This document shows, piece by piece, positions 14,844 to 23,064 of a DNA stretch of 39,121 nt. Each line of letters begins with the position of its first letter. The stretch's first letter is position 1. The DNA comes from JADZAI01 sp046348585 (lineage in GTDB: Bacteria > Pseudomonadota > Alphaproteobacteria > Micropepsales > Micropepsaceae). Location: positions 1-39,121 of the forward strand of contig JAXMDZ010000026.1 in assembly GCA_046348585.1 (NCBI GenBank), in the 5' to 3' direction. The notes below the pieces were generated by a model that did not search any database, was not told where the DNA came from, and saw nothing but the letters and a program-made list of their open reading frames with translations. A program made the translations under genes and the position numbers.

Positions 14844-15964
14844 GCACCGATCCGATCCTCTTCTTCGACCTGAAGACCCCGGCGAAGCGCCTGCGCGCCG
14901 ACATCGAGCGCCGCCTCGGCGCGATCCTCGACCACGGCCAGTATATCGGCGGCCCGGAAGTCGGCGAGCTGGAGCAGAAGCTCGCCGCCTTCACCGGCGC
15001 GCGCCACGCGCTCGCCGTCGCCAGCGGCACCGACGCGCTGGTGATCGCGCTGATGGGCGAGGCGATCGGCCCCGGCGACGCCGTGTTCCTGCCGGCCTTC
15101 ACCTATAACGCGACGGCCAACGCCGTGCTGATGACCGGCGCGACGCCGGTCTTCGTCGATGTCGACCGCCAGACCTGCAATATCGATCCGACCCTGCTGG
15201 AAGCGGCGGTCGAGCGGGTCGTCGCCGAAGGCAGGCTGAAGCCGCGCCTCGTCATCGCGGTCGATCTCTACGGCCTGCCCGCCGACTACGCCGCCATCGG
15301 CCCCATCGCCCGCAAGCACGGCATGCTGGTCCTCTCCGATGCGGCGCAGGCGCTTGGCGGCGGCCAGGGCAACAAGCGCATCGGCGCGCTCTGCGAGATG
15401 ACCGCGACCAGCTTCTATCCGTCCAAGACGCTCGGCGCCTATGGCGACGGCGGCGCGATGTTCACCGACGACGACGCCCGGCTCGACCGCTGGGCCTCGA
15501 TCCGCTGGCACGGCACCGACGCGGCGAAGAAGGAATCCATCCGCGTCGGCCTCAACGGGCGGCTCGATTCCATGCAGTGCGCCGTCGTCCTCGCCAAGAT
15601 GACGATCTTCGAGGCCGAGCTTGAGGACCGGGCGCGCCATGCCGCCCGCTACCGCGCCCGCCTCGGCGGCAAGGTCGCGATGCAGGAAGGCCGGAGCGAG
15701 GACCGCCACGCCTTCGGCCTCTTCACCGTCATGGTGGACGAGCGCGACCGCGTGATGGCGGCGCTCAAGGAGGAGGGCATCCCCTCCGCCGTCTATTACG
15801 CGAAGTCGCTGCACCGCCATGCCGCCTTCGCGGCCTACGCCCCGGCGGAGCCGCTCGCCAATTGCGACTGGCTGGCCGATCACGCGCTCAGCCTGCCGTT
15901 CCATCCCTACCTGACGGACGCCCAGATCGACGGCGTCTGCGACGCGCTGCTGCGGGCGCTATGA
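14840..15964 (+). CDS. DegT/DnrJ/EryC1/StrS aminotransferase, probably GnnB-like
   Basis: 374 residues of the PLP-dependent sugar aminotransferase family. AVASGTDALVIAL (residues 59-71) binds the cofactor phosphate, and SDAAQALGG contains the Asp167 that contacts the pyridine nitrogen. SFYPSKTLGAYGDGGA carries the Schiff-base lysine, Lys196. It would aminate a 3-keto UDP-sugar with glutamate. SFYPSK and the adjoining residues are typical of the WbpE/GnnB/QdtB group. Its ATG overlaps the oxidoreductase stop, and its own TGA overlaps the nadE ATG, giving a tightly coupled operon. The UDP-GlcNAc3N product is inferred from the pairing only. Confidence 0.9.
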   Translation: MSTDPILFFDLKTPAKRLRADIERRLGAILDHGQYIGGPEVGELEQKLAAFTGARHALAVASGTDALVIALMGEAIGPGDAVFLPAFTYNATANAVLMTGATPVFVDVDRQTCNIDPTLLEAAVERVVAEGRLKPRLVIAVDLYGLPADYAAIGPIARKHGMLVLSDAAQALGGGQGNKRIGALCEMTATSFYPSKTLGAYGDGGAMFTDDDARLDRWASIRWHGTDAAKKESIRVGLNGRLDSMQCAVVLAKMTIFEAELEDRARHAARYRARLGGKVAMQEGRSEDRHAFGLFTVMVDERDRVMAALKEEGIPSAVYYAKSLHRHAAFAAYAPAEPLANCDWLADHALSLPFHPYLTDAQIDGVCDALLRAL

Positions 15965-17619
15965 CCGACCGGCTGACCATCGCGCTGGTGCAGGCCAACC
16001 CCAAGGTCGGCGACCTCGCCGGCAACATGGCGAAGGCCCGCGCCTGGCGCGCCAAGGCGGCCGAGGGCGGGGCCGATCTCGTCGTCTTCACCGAATTGTT
16101 CGCGGTCGGCTATCCGCCCGAGGATCTGGTGCTGAAGCCCGCGCTTCAGGCCGACGCCCGCGCCGCCGTCGAGGCGCTCGCGCGCGAGACCGCGACCGGC
16201 CCGGCCGTGCTCATCGGCACGCCCTGGGTGGAGGGCGGCCGGCTCTACAACGCCATGGCGCTGCTCGACGGCGGCGAGGTGAAGGCGGTCCGCTACAAGG
16301 TCGATCTGCCCAATTACGGCGTCTTCGACGAGAAGCGCGTCTTCGCGGCGGGCGAAATGCCCGGCCCCGTGACGCTGCGCGGCGTGCGCCTCGGCGTGCC
16401 GATCTGCGAGGACGTGTGGACGCCCGACGTGGTGGAATGCCTCGCCGAGACGGGGGCGGAGATCATCGTGGTCCCCAACGGCTCGCCGTTCGAGCGCACC
16501 AAGTTCGACCGCCGCATGGACCTCGCGGTCGCGCGGGTGGTCGAGTCGGGCCTGCCTTTCGTCTACGTCAATCAGGTTTGCGGCCAGGACGAACTCGTCT
16601 TCGACGGCGGCTCCTTCGTGCTGAACGCCGACCGGACGCTGGCGCTCCAGATGCCGACCTTCGTCGAGGGCATGGAGCTTTCCCACTGGACGCGCGGGCC
16701 GTCGGGCTGGGTCTGCGCGCCGGGCGCGAAGGCGGTGAACGAGGAAGGCCTCGCCGCCGTCTATCAGGCGATGATGCTGGGCCTGCGCGACTATGTGAAC
16801 AAGAACCGCTTTCCGGGCGTTGTGCTGGGCCTTTCCGGCGGCATCGACTCGGCGCTCTCGGCCGCCGTCGCGGTGGATGCGCTGGGGGCGGAGCGGGTGC
16901 GCTGCGTGATGATGCCCTCGCGCTTCACCGGCGGGGAGAGCCTCGGCGACGCCGCCGAATGCGCCCGCCTGCTGGGCGTCCCCTACGAGGTCATCGCCAT
17001 CGAGGAGACGGTCAAGGCCTTCGGCGCGGCGCTCGCCCCCGCCTTCGCCGGCCGCAAGCCCGATACGACCGAGGAGAATATCCAGTCGCGCGCCCGCGGC
17101 GTCATCCTGATGGCGATCTCCAACAAGTTCGGCCCGATGGTGCTGACCACCGGCAACAAGTCCGAGATGTCGGTCGGCTACGCCACGCTCTATGGCGACA
17201 TGTGCGGCGGCTACAACGTCCTCAAGGACGTCTACAAGATGGAGGTGTTCGCGCTTTCGCGCTGGCGCAACCAGAACCATCCGCGCGGCGGCCTGGGTCC
17301 GCAGGGGCGGGTGATGCCGGAGAACGTCATCGTCAAGCCGCCGACCGCCGAATTGCGCGAGAACCAGAAGGACGAGGACTCGCTGCCGCCCTATCCGGCG
17401 CTCGACGACATGCTGGAATCGCTGGTCGAGAACGAGATGTCGTTCGAGGACGTGGTGGCGCGCGGCCACGATCCGGCGGTCGTCAAGCGGATCGAAAACC
17501 TGCTCTACATCGCCGAATACAAGCGGCGTCAGGCGCCGCCGGGCGTGAAGATCGGCAGCCGCAATTTCGGGCGCGACCGGCGCTACCCCATCACGAACGG
17601 CTATCGGGACGCGACGTGA
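15961..17619 (+). CDS. nadE: glutamine-dependent NAD+ synthetase
   Basis: 552 residues with two domains. The N-terminal nitrilase-type glutaminase has its Glu-Lys-Cys triad in VVFTELFAVGYPPEDL (Glu45), RYKVDLPNYGVFDEKR and GVPICEDVW. The C-terminal synthetase has the ATP P-loop LGLSGGIDSALSAA, followed by NIQSRARG and TTGNKSEMSVGYATLYGD. Ammonia released from glutamine is channelled to deamido-NAD+ to give NAD+. The start at 15961 overlaps the previous stop by four bases; the frame is open upstream only as a shadow. It is followed by gltX with a GTGA overlap. Confidence 0.97.
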   Translation: MTDRLTIALVQANPKVGDLAGNMAKARAWRAKAAEGGADLVVFTELFAVGYPPEDLVLKPALQADARAAVEALARETATGPAVLIGTPWVEGGRLYNAMALLDGGEVKAVRYKVDLPNYGVFDEKRVFAAGEMPGPVTLRGVRLGVPICEDVWTPDVVECLAETGAEIIVVPNGSPFERTKFDRRMDLAVARVVESGLPFVYVNQVCGQDELVFDGGSFVLNADRTLALQMPTFVEGMELSHWTRGPSGWVCAPGAKAVNEEGLAAVYQAMMLGLRDYVNKNRFPGVVLGLSGGIDSALSAAVAVDALGAERVRCVMMPSRFTGGESLGDAAECARLLGVPYEVIAIEETVKAFGAALAPAFAGRKPDTTEENIQSRARGVILMAISNKFGPMVLTTGNKSEMSVGYATLYGDMCGGYNVLKDVYKMEVFALSRWRNQNHPRGGLGPQGRVMPENVIVKPPTAELRENQKDEDSLPPYPALDDMLESLVENEMSFEDVVARGHDPAVVKRIENLLYIAEYKRRQAPPGVKIGSRNFGRDRRYPITNGYRDAT

Positions 17620-18953
17620 CCGTCACGGTCCGCTTCGCGCCGTCGCCGACGGGCAGGCTCCATGTCGGCAACGCCAGGGCGGCGGTCCTCAACTGGCTGT
17701 TCGCGCACCAGTCCGGCGGCCGCTTCGTCCTGCGTCTGGACGACACCGACCGCGAGCGCTCGACCGAGGAGTTCGCGCGCGGCATCGAGGCCGACCTCGC
17801 ATGGCTCGGCCTCGCACACGATCTCTTCGCGCGGCAGTCGGACCGCTTCGCGCTCTACGCGGCGGCGGCCGAACGGCTGAAGCAGGCGGGCCGCCTCTAC
17901 CCCGCCTACGAGACGCCGGAAGAGCTTGAGCGCCGCCGCGCCCGTCAGCGGGCGCGCGGCCTGCCGCCCGTCTACGACCGCGCCGCGCTGGCGCTGGGCG
18001 AGGCCGACCGGGCGCGGCTGGAAGCCGAGGGAAGGCGGCCGCACTGGCGCTTCCGGCTCGATCACCGCGTGGTGCGCTGGGTGGACGGCGTGCGCGGCGA
18101 CGTCGCCATCGACACCGCGACCCTGTCGGACCCGGTGCTGATCCGCGCCGACGGACAGTTCCTCTACACGCTCCCCAGCGTCGTGGACGACATCGACCTC
18201 GGCGTCAGCCATGTGATCCGCGGCGAGGATCACGTCGTCAACACCGCGGCGCAGATCGAGATCTTCGAGGCGCTGGACGGCGGCGCGCCGGTTTTCGCGC
18301 ATTTCCCGATGATCCTCGGCGCCGACGGCGAGCCGCTGTCGAAGCGGCTGGGTTCGCTGTCGCTCTCGGCGATGCGCGAGGACGGCGTCGACCCGATGGC
18401 GGTCAATTCGCTGCTCGCCAAGATCGGCACCTCCGATCCGGTGGAGGCGCGCCGCACGCTCGGCGAACTCGCCGCCGAGTTCGGCCTCGACAAGATCGGG
18501 CACGCCCCGGCGCGGCTCGACCCGGAAGACCTGAAGCGCCTGACCGTCCGGCTGCTGCACCTCAAACCCTATGAGGAGGTCGCGCCGCGCCTCGCCGCGC
18601 TGGGCGTCGGCGGCGGCGAGGCCTTCTGGCTCGCGGTGCGCGACAATCTGGCCGAGCTGGACGAGGCGGCCGATTGGTGGCGCGTGGTCGCAGGCCCCAT
18701 CGAGCCGGCGCGGCCGGACGGCCCGGTCCCGGCCGCCGCCGCAAGCCTGCTCCCGGAGGGCGAGCCGGACGAGTCGGCCTGGCAGCCCTGGACCAAGGCG
18801 GTGTCGGCCGCGACCGGCCTCAAGGGCAAGGATCTCTACCTGCCGCTGCGCCTCGCCCTCACCGGGCGCGACCATGGGCCGGAGATGAAGAAGCTGCTGC
18901 CCTTCATCGGCCGCGCGCGGGCCCTTGCGCGCCTGCGGGGGGAAAGGGCATAG
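17616..18953 (+). CDS. gltX: glutamyl-tRNA synthetase, short second-type GluRS (GltX2-like)
   Basis: 445 residues from a GTG at 17616 that overlaps the nadE stop codon (GTGA). The class I HIGH equivalent is GRLHVGNAR (His16-Asn19) after VRFAPSPTG, and the KMSKS equivalent is LSKRLGS near residue 240. The anticodon-binding half is compact and ends in GLKGKDLYLPLRLALTGRDHGPEM. The LSKRLGSLSLSAMREDGVDP wording and short length match the second GluRS of alphaproteobacteria. In species with two enzymes, one may preferentially charge tRNA-Gln for the GatCAB amidotransferase route. Which tRNA this one prefers cannot be read here. The frame is open far upstream through nadE, but that portion is not coding. 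Confidence 0.93.
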   Translation: MTVTVRFAPSPTGRLHVGNARAAVLNWLFAHQSGGRFVLRLDDTDRERSTEEFARGIEADLAWLGLAHDLFARQSDRFALYAAAAERLKQAGRLYPAYETPEELERRRARQRARGLPPVYDRAALALGEADRARLEAEGRRPHWRFRLDHRVVRWVDGVRGDVAIDTATLSDPVLIRADGQFLYTLPSVVDDIDLGVSHVIRGEDHVVNTAAQIEIFEALDGGAPVFAHFPMILGADGEPLSKRLGSLSLSAMREDGVDPMAVNSLLAKIGTSDPVEARRTLGELAAEFGLDKIGHAPARLDPEDLKRLTVRLLHLKPYEEVAPRLAALGVGGGEAFWLAVRDNLAELDEAADWWRVVAGPIEPARPDGPVPAAAASLLPEGEPDESAWQPWTKAVSAATGLKGKDLYLPLRLALTGRDHGPEMKKLLPFIGRARALARLRGERA

Positions 18954-18960
18954 TAGGGCC

Positions 18961-19008
18961 ATGTTCACGCGCCCCGCCCAATGTTGGTTTGAGCGAATTT
19001 GCCGCTGA
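18961..19008 (+). CDS. candidate cysteine-containing leader peptide upstream of cysS
   Basis: A 15-codon open frame, MFTRPAQCWFERICR, starts seven bases after the gltX stop and lies 105 bases before cysS. It has two cysteine codons (TGT at 18982, TGC at 19000) in 15 residues. The second is followed by one codon and the TGA, all of which lie inside the 5' arm of a perfect hairpin (19001-19019). A ribosome waiting for charged tRNA-Cys at 19000 would hold that hairpin open, which is the logic of amino-acid attenuators. GTAGGG just before the ATG is a weak ribosome site. The peptide matches nothing I know; translation is unproven. Confidence 0.5.
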   Translation: MFTRPAQCWFERICR

Positions 19009-19019
19009 GTCCCAGCGGC
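19001..19019 (+). promoter_or_regulatory. hairpin overlapping the end of the cysS leader ORF
   Basis: Perfect 7-base arms GCCGCTG (19001-19007) and CAGCGGC (19013-19019) around AGTCC. The leader ORF's TGC, CGC and TGA codons are in the 5' arm. No strong T-run follows immediately (a TTTT occurs about ten bases on), so it is not a textbook terminator. Confidence 0.5.
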
Positions 19020-19050
19020 CGCGCGATCATTTTGCCTGAACACATCTGAC

Positions 19051-19104
19051 GTTCGGACGGAACTCGCGGGGTCGCCACGCGTATCCGATCCTCTTTGTCC
19101 GAAC
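19051..19104 (+). promoter_or_regulatory. inverted repeat directly upstream of the cysS ribosome-binding region
   Basis: GTTCGGAC (19051-19058) and GTCCGAAC (19097-19104) are perfect 8-base complements across a 38-base loop. The 3' arm abuts AGAAG (19105-19109), the likely ribosome site for the cysS ATG at 19114. The structure could shape translation initiation or act as the second half of an attenuator. Confidence 0.45.
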
Positions 19105-19113
19105 AGAAGTCCG

Positions 19114-20490
19114 ATGACGATCCAGCTCTACAACACCCTCACGCGCTCCAAGACGGCCTTCGCGCCGATCGACCCGTCGAACGTGCGGATGTATGTCTGC
19201 GGCCCGACCGTCTACGACTTCGCCCATATCGGCAACGCCCGCCCGGCCATCGTCTTCGACGTGCTGTTCCGCCTGCTGCGCCACACCTACGGCGCGGAGC
19301 ACGTCACCTATGTCCGCAACATCACGGACGTGGACGACAAGATCAACGCCCGCGCCGCGCGCGACTTTCCGGACCTGCCGCTGAACGAGGCGATCCGCCG
19401 GGTCACCGAAACGACCAACGCGCAGTATCAGGCGGACGTGACCGATCTCGGCAACCTGCCGCCGACCGTGCAGCCGCGCGCCACCGAGACGATGGCGGAG
19501 ATGATCGCGCTGACCGAAATGCTGATCGCCAAGGGCCACGCCTATGTCGCCGAGGGGCATGTGCTCTTCGACGTCGGCTCGATGCCGGACTACGGCAAGC
19601 TCTCGGGCCGCTCGGTGGACGACATGATCGCCGGCGCGCGCGTGGACGTCGCGCCCTACAAGCGCGACCCGATGGACTTCGTGCTGTGGAAGCCCTCCGA
19701 CGCGGCGACGCCGGGCTGGGACAGCCCTTGGGGCCGCGGCCGTCCCGGCTGGCACATCGAATGCTCGGCGATGTCGTGGAAGCATCTGGGCGAGATCTTC
19801 GACATTCATGGCGGCGGCGTCGATCTGGTGTTCCCACACCACGAAAACGAGGTCGCCCAGTCGACCTGCGCGCACGGCACGCGGGTAATGGCCAATGTGT
19901 GGATGCACAACGGCTTCCTGCAGGTCGAAGGCGAGAAGATGTCGAAGTCGCTCGGCAATTTCTTCACCATCCGCGAGCTGCTCGACAAATATCGCGGCGA
20001 GAACCTGCGCCTTCAGATGCTGATGACGCATTATCGCCAGCCGCTGAACTGGACCGAGACCGGCACGCGCGAGGCGAGGGCGATCCTCAAATCCTGGTAC
20101 GACGCGGTGGCGCGGATCGAGGACGAGCCGCTGGCCGAACCGCCGGCCGAACTCGTCGCGGCGCTGTCGGACGATCTCAACACGCCCGAAGCGATTGCCG
20201 AACTGCACCGCCTCAAGGGCCTCGCCGCCAAGTCGAAGGACGCGGCACGGGCGCTGCGGGCGGGCGGACGTCTCATCGGCCTCTTCGGTCAGAGCGCGGA
20301 AGCCTATCGCTCGTGGATGCCGGTGGGCGCGGCCCTCGACCGCGCCGAGGTCGAAGCGCTGGTGGCCCGGCGCTTCGACGCCCGGCAGGCGAAGGACTGG
20401 GCCGGGGCCGACCGGCTGCGCGACGAACTCGCCGATCTCGGCGTCGTGGTCGAGGACGGCCCCGGCGGTTCGACCTGGAGGGCGCTGTGA
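19114..20490 (+). CDS. cysS: cysteinyl-tRNA synthetase
   Basis: 458 residues, the normal length for bacterial CysRS. The class I HIGH motif is in YDFAHIGNARP (residues 38-41) and KMSKS is at 275-279 (EKMSKSLGNFF). Zinc ligands are supplied by VCGPTVYD (Cys29), ECSAMSWKHLG and HHENEVAQ. It charges tRNA-Cys with cysteine. It is preceded by the candidate Cys leader ORF and two hairpins, which may make its expression respond to charged tRNA-Cys. The cimA GTG overlaps its stop codon, so both genes share translation coupling. Confidence 0.97.
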   Translation: MTIQLYNTLTRSKTAFAPIDPSNVRMYVCGPTVYDFAHIGNARPAIVFDVLFRLLRHTYGAEHVTYVRNITDVDDKINARAARDFPDLPLNEAIRRVTETTNAQYQADVTDLGNLPPTVQPRATETMAEMIALTEMLIAKGHAYVAEGHVLFDVGSMPDYGKLSGRSVDDMIAGARVDVAPYKRDPMDFVLWKPSDAATPGWDSPWGRGRPGWHIECSAMSWKHLGEIFDIHGGGVDLVFPHHENEVAQSTCAHGTRVMANVWMHNGFLQVEGEKMSKSLGNFFTIRELLDKYRGENLRLQMLMTHYRQPLNWTETGTREARAILKSWYDAVARIEDEPLAEPPAELVAALSDDLNTPEAIAELHRLKGLAAKSKDAARALRAGGRLIGLFGQSAEAYRSWMPVGAALDRAEVEALVARRFDARQAKDWAGADRLRDELADLGVVVEDGPGGSTWRAL

Positions 20491-22088
20491 GCAGGACGCG
20501 GCTTTACCTCTTCGACACGACGCTGCGCGACGGCGCGCAGACGAGCGGCGTCGATTTCTCGGTCGAGGACAAGCGCCAGATCGCCCTCGCGCTCGACGAC
20601 CTTGGCCTCGATTATGTCGAGGGCGGCTGGCCCGGCGCCAACCCCACCGACACCGCGTTCTTCGACGCCCCGCCCAGGCTGAAGCGCGCCGTCTTCACCG
20701 CCTTCGGGATGACCAAGCGGGCGGGGATCAGCGCCGCCAACGATCCGGCGCTCGCGCCCATCCTCGGCGCGAAGGCGGGGGCGGGCTGTCTCGTCGGCAA
20801 GTCGTGGGACTATCAGGTCGATGTCGCGCTCGGCATTCCGCGCGAGGAAAATCTCGCCTGCATCCGCGAGTCGATGGCGGCGGTGGCGGCGGCGGGCAAG
20901 GAAGCGATGCTCGACGCCGAGCACTTCTTCGACGGCTACAAGGCCAATCCCGGCTATGCGCTGGCCGCGCTGGAAGCCGCCTTCGACGGCGGCGCGCGCT
21001 GGGCGGTGCTGTGCGATACCAATGGCGGCACGCTGCCGTCCGAGGTCTATCGCATCGTCCGCGAGGTGACGCGCCGCTTCCCCGGCGGCCGGCTCGGCAT
21101 CCACACCCACAACGACACCGAGAACGCGGTCGCCAACACGCTGGCGGCGATCGAGGCGGGCGTCTGCCAGGTGCAGGGCACGCTCAACGGCCTCGGCGAA
21201 CGCTGCGGCAACGCCAACATCCTCTCGCTCATCGCCACGCTGGCGCTGAAGGAGCCCTATCGCTCGACGCTGGAAACCGGCATCGACGCCGCCGCGCTGA
21301 AGCGGCTGGTCGAGATCTCGCGGCTGCTCGACGAGATCCTCAACCGCGCGCCCAATCGCCATCAGCCCTATGTCGGCGCGTCGGCCTTCGCCCACAAAGG
21401 CGGCCTGCACGCCTCGGCCGTGCAGAAGGACCCGCGCACCTACGAGCACGTCCAGCCGGAGCTGGTCGGCAACACCCGCAAGATTCTCGTCTCGGATCAG
21501 GCCGGCCGCTCCAATGTGCTCAGCCGCCTCGACCAGATCGGCATCGCCTATGACGCCGCCGATGCCCGCGTCCGGCGGCTGCTCGACGAGGTGAAGGAAC
21601 GCGAATTCCTCGGCTACGCCTACGAGGCCGCCGACGCCTCGTTCGAATTGCTGGCGCGCCGGGCGCTGGGCCAGGTGCCGGACTATTTCACGGTGCAGAG
21701 CTACCGCGTTCTGGTCGAGCGCCGCTTCAACGCGCGCGGCGAGCAGGTGACGGTTTCTGAAGCGACCGTGAAGACCGAAGTCCACGGCCGCGCCATCCAT
21801 TCGGTTGGCGAGGGCAACGGCCCGGTCGACGCGCTGGACGATGCGCTGCGCAAGGATCTGGGCGACTATTCCAGGGCGCTCGAAGACCTCCGGCTGGTCG
21901 ACTACAAGGTGCGTATCCTCACCTCCGGCACCGAGGCGGTGACGCGCGTCCTCATCGAGAGCGCCGACGGCGAGGGCCATCGCTGGTCGACGGTCGGCGT
22001 TTCGCCGAACATCGTGGACGCCTCGTTCGAGGCGCTGGCGGATTCGATCACCTACAAGCTGATGCGGGACGGCCATGGCCCCGCGTAG
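20487..22088 (+). CDS. cimA: (R)-citramalate synthase
   Basis: 533 residues from a GTG at 20487 that overlaps the cysS stop (GTGA). FDTTLRDGAQTSGVDFS is the HMG-CoA-lyase-like barrel start with the metal-binding Asp. HTHNDTENAVANTLAAIEAG carries two metal-ligand histidines, and VQGTLNGLGERCGNANI follows. The C-terminal ~130 residues form the LeuA-type regulatory domain. The length and the DKRQIALALDDLGLDYVEGGWPGANPTD wording fit the CimA branch rather than LeuA. It condenses pyruvate and acetyl-CoA to citramalate, a threonine-independent route to 2-oxobutyrate and isoleucine. Feedback by isoleucine is expected from the family. The longer upstream open frame runs antisense-free through cysS in another frame and is not real. 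Confidence 0.92.
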   Translation: MSRTRLYLFDTTLRDGAQTSGVDFSVEDKRQIALALDDLGLDYVEGGWPGANPTDTAFFDAPPRLKRAVFTAFGMTKRAGISAANDPALAPILGAKAGAGCLVGKSWDYQVDVALGIPREENLACIRESMAAVAAAGKEAMLDAEHFFDGYKANPGYALAALEAAFDGGARWAVLCDTNGGTLPSEVYRIVREVTRRFPGGRLGIHTHNDTENAVANTLAAIEAGVCQVQGTLNGLGERCGNANILSLIATLALKEPYRSTLETGIDAAALKRLVEISRLLDEILNRAPNRHQPYVGASAFAHKGGLHASAVQKDPRTYEHVQPELVGNTRKILVSDQAGRSNVLSRLDQIGIAYDAADARVRRLLDEVKEREFLGYAYEAADASFELLARRALGQVPDYFTVQSYRVLVERRFNARGEQVTVSEATVKTEVHGRAIHSVGEGNGPVDALDDALRKDLGDYSRALEDLRLVDYKVRILTSGTEAVTRVLIESADGEGHRWSTVGVSPNIVDASFEALADSITYKLMRDGHGPA

Positions 22089-22170
22089 GAACTGGCGACG
22101 ACAAGTGTGATCCGCGCCGCGCGCGCCCGGCTACGCCTGTCCCTTTCCGCTTCAGCACACCGGCCCTTCC

Positions 22171-23064
22171 GTGACCCAGCCCAAGGATCAGCCTACCGGC
22201 GTCATCGCCGCCGCCATCTCTTACGCCATTTGGGGCGTCGTCGTCGCATACTGGAAGGCGCTCGGCGGCGTCTCGGCCTGGGAGGTGCTGGCCCACCGCG
22301 TGCTGTGGTGCCTCGTCTTTCTTACGCCCATCGTCGTCGCCCTCGGCCGGGTCGCGGCGATCCGGCAGGCCCTGTCGTCGCGGCGCAGCCTGATGGCGCT
22401 CGCCGTCTCGGCGACGCTGATCGGCTTCAACTGGGGCATCTTCATCTGGGCGGTGCAGGAGGGGCGGATCATCGAGACCTCGCTCGGCTATTACATCAAC
22501 CCGCTGCTCGCCATCGCGCTCGGCGTCGTGATGATGGGCGAACGGCTCAGCCGCTGGCGGATCGCCGCCTTCGTGCTGGCCGGGGCGGGCGTGGCGGTGC
22601 AGGCGGTGGCGCTCGGCGGCCTGCCCTGGGTCTCGATCGTGCTCGCCTCCTCGTTCGCGCTCTACGGCTATGTGCGCAAGGTCGTGGCGGTCGCGGCGCT
22701 CGACGGGCTTTTCGTCGAGACGCTGCTGATCGCCCCTCTCGCCGCCGCCTATGCCGTCCTGCTGACGGAGCAGGGGCGTCTCGCCTTCGGCCAGGGCAGC
22801 TCGCTCGAAACGCTGCTGCTGATCGGCGCGGGGCCGGTGACGGCGGTGCCGCTGTGGCTCTTTTCGGTCGGGGCGCGGGGCGTGCGGCTTTCGACCCTCG
22901 GCTTCCTGCAATACATCGCGCCGACGATCTCGCTGGCGATGGCGGTCTTCCTCTATCACGAGCCGTTCGGCCCTGTGCGGGCGCTCAGCTTCGCGCTGAT
23001 CTGGGCGGCGCTGGCGGTGGTCTCGGCCGAGGCGCTGCGCCGGCCCGCGCCCGTCAGGGCCTGA
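22171..23064 (+). CDS. rarD: RarD-type EamA family transporter
   Basis: 297 residues from a GTG start, with about ten hydrophobic helices. The RarD hallmarks are GVIAAAISYAIWGVVVAYWKAL at the start, WEVLAHRVLWCL, then FNWGIFIWAVQEGRIIETSLGYYINPLL and RLSTLGFLQYIAPTISLAMAVFLYHEPF. It belongs to the drug/metabolite transporter superfamily. RarD was named for a chloramphenicol-sensitivity locus in Pseudomonas but its natural substrate is not established. The 82-base gap after cimA shows no clear terminator. Its last 11 bases overlap the end of the convergent LOG-family gene. Confidence 0.92.
   Translation: MTQPKDQPTGVIAAAISYAIWGVVVAYWKALGGVSAWEVLAHRVLWCLVFLTPIVVALGRVAAIRQALSSRRSLMALAVSATLIGFNWGIFIWAVQEGRIIETSLGYYINPLLAIALGVVMMGERLSRWRIAAFVLAGAGVAVQAVALGGLPWVSIVLASSFALYGYVRKVVAVAALDGLFVETLLIAPLAAAYAVLLTEQGRLAFGQGSSLETLLLIGAGPVTAVPLWLFSVGARGVRLSTLGFLQYIAPTISLAMAVFLYHEPFGPVRALSFALIWAALAVVSAEALRRPAPVRA

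Noticed and set aside
19001..19034. Hairpin after gltX considered as a simple intrinsic terminator
   Set aside because: The T-rich stretch is about ten bases away and short, and the stem overlaps the leader ORF, so it is listed as a regulatory hairpin instead.
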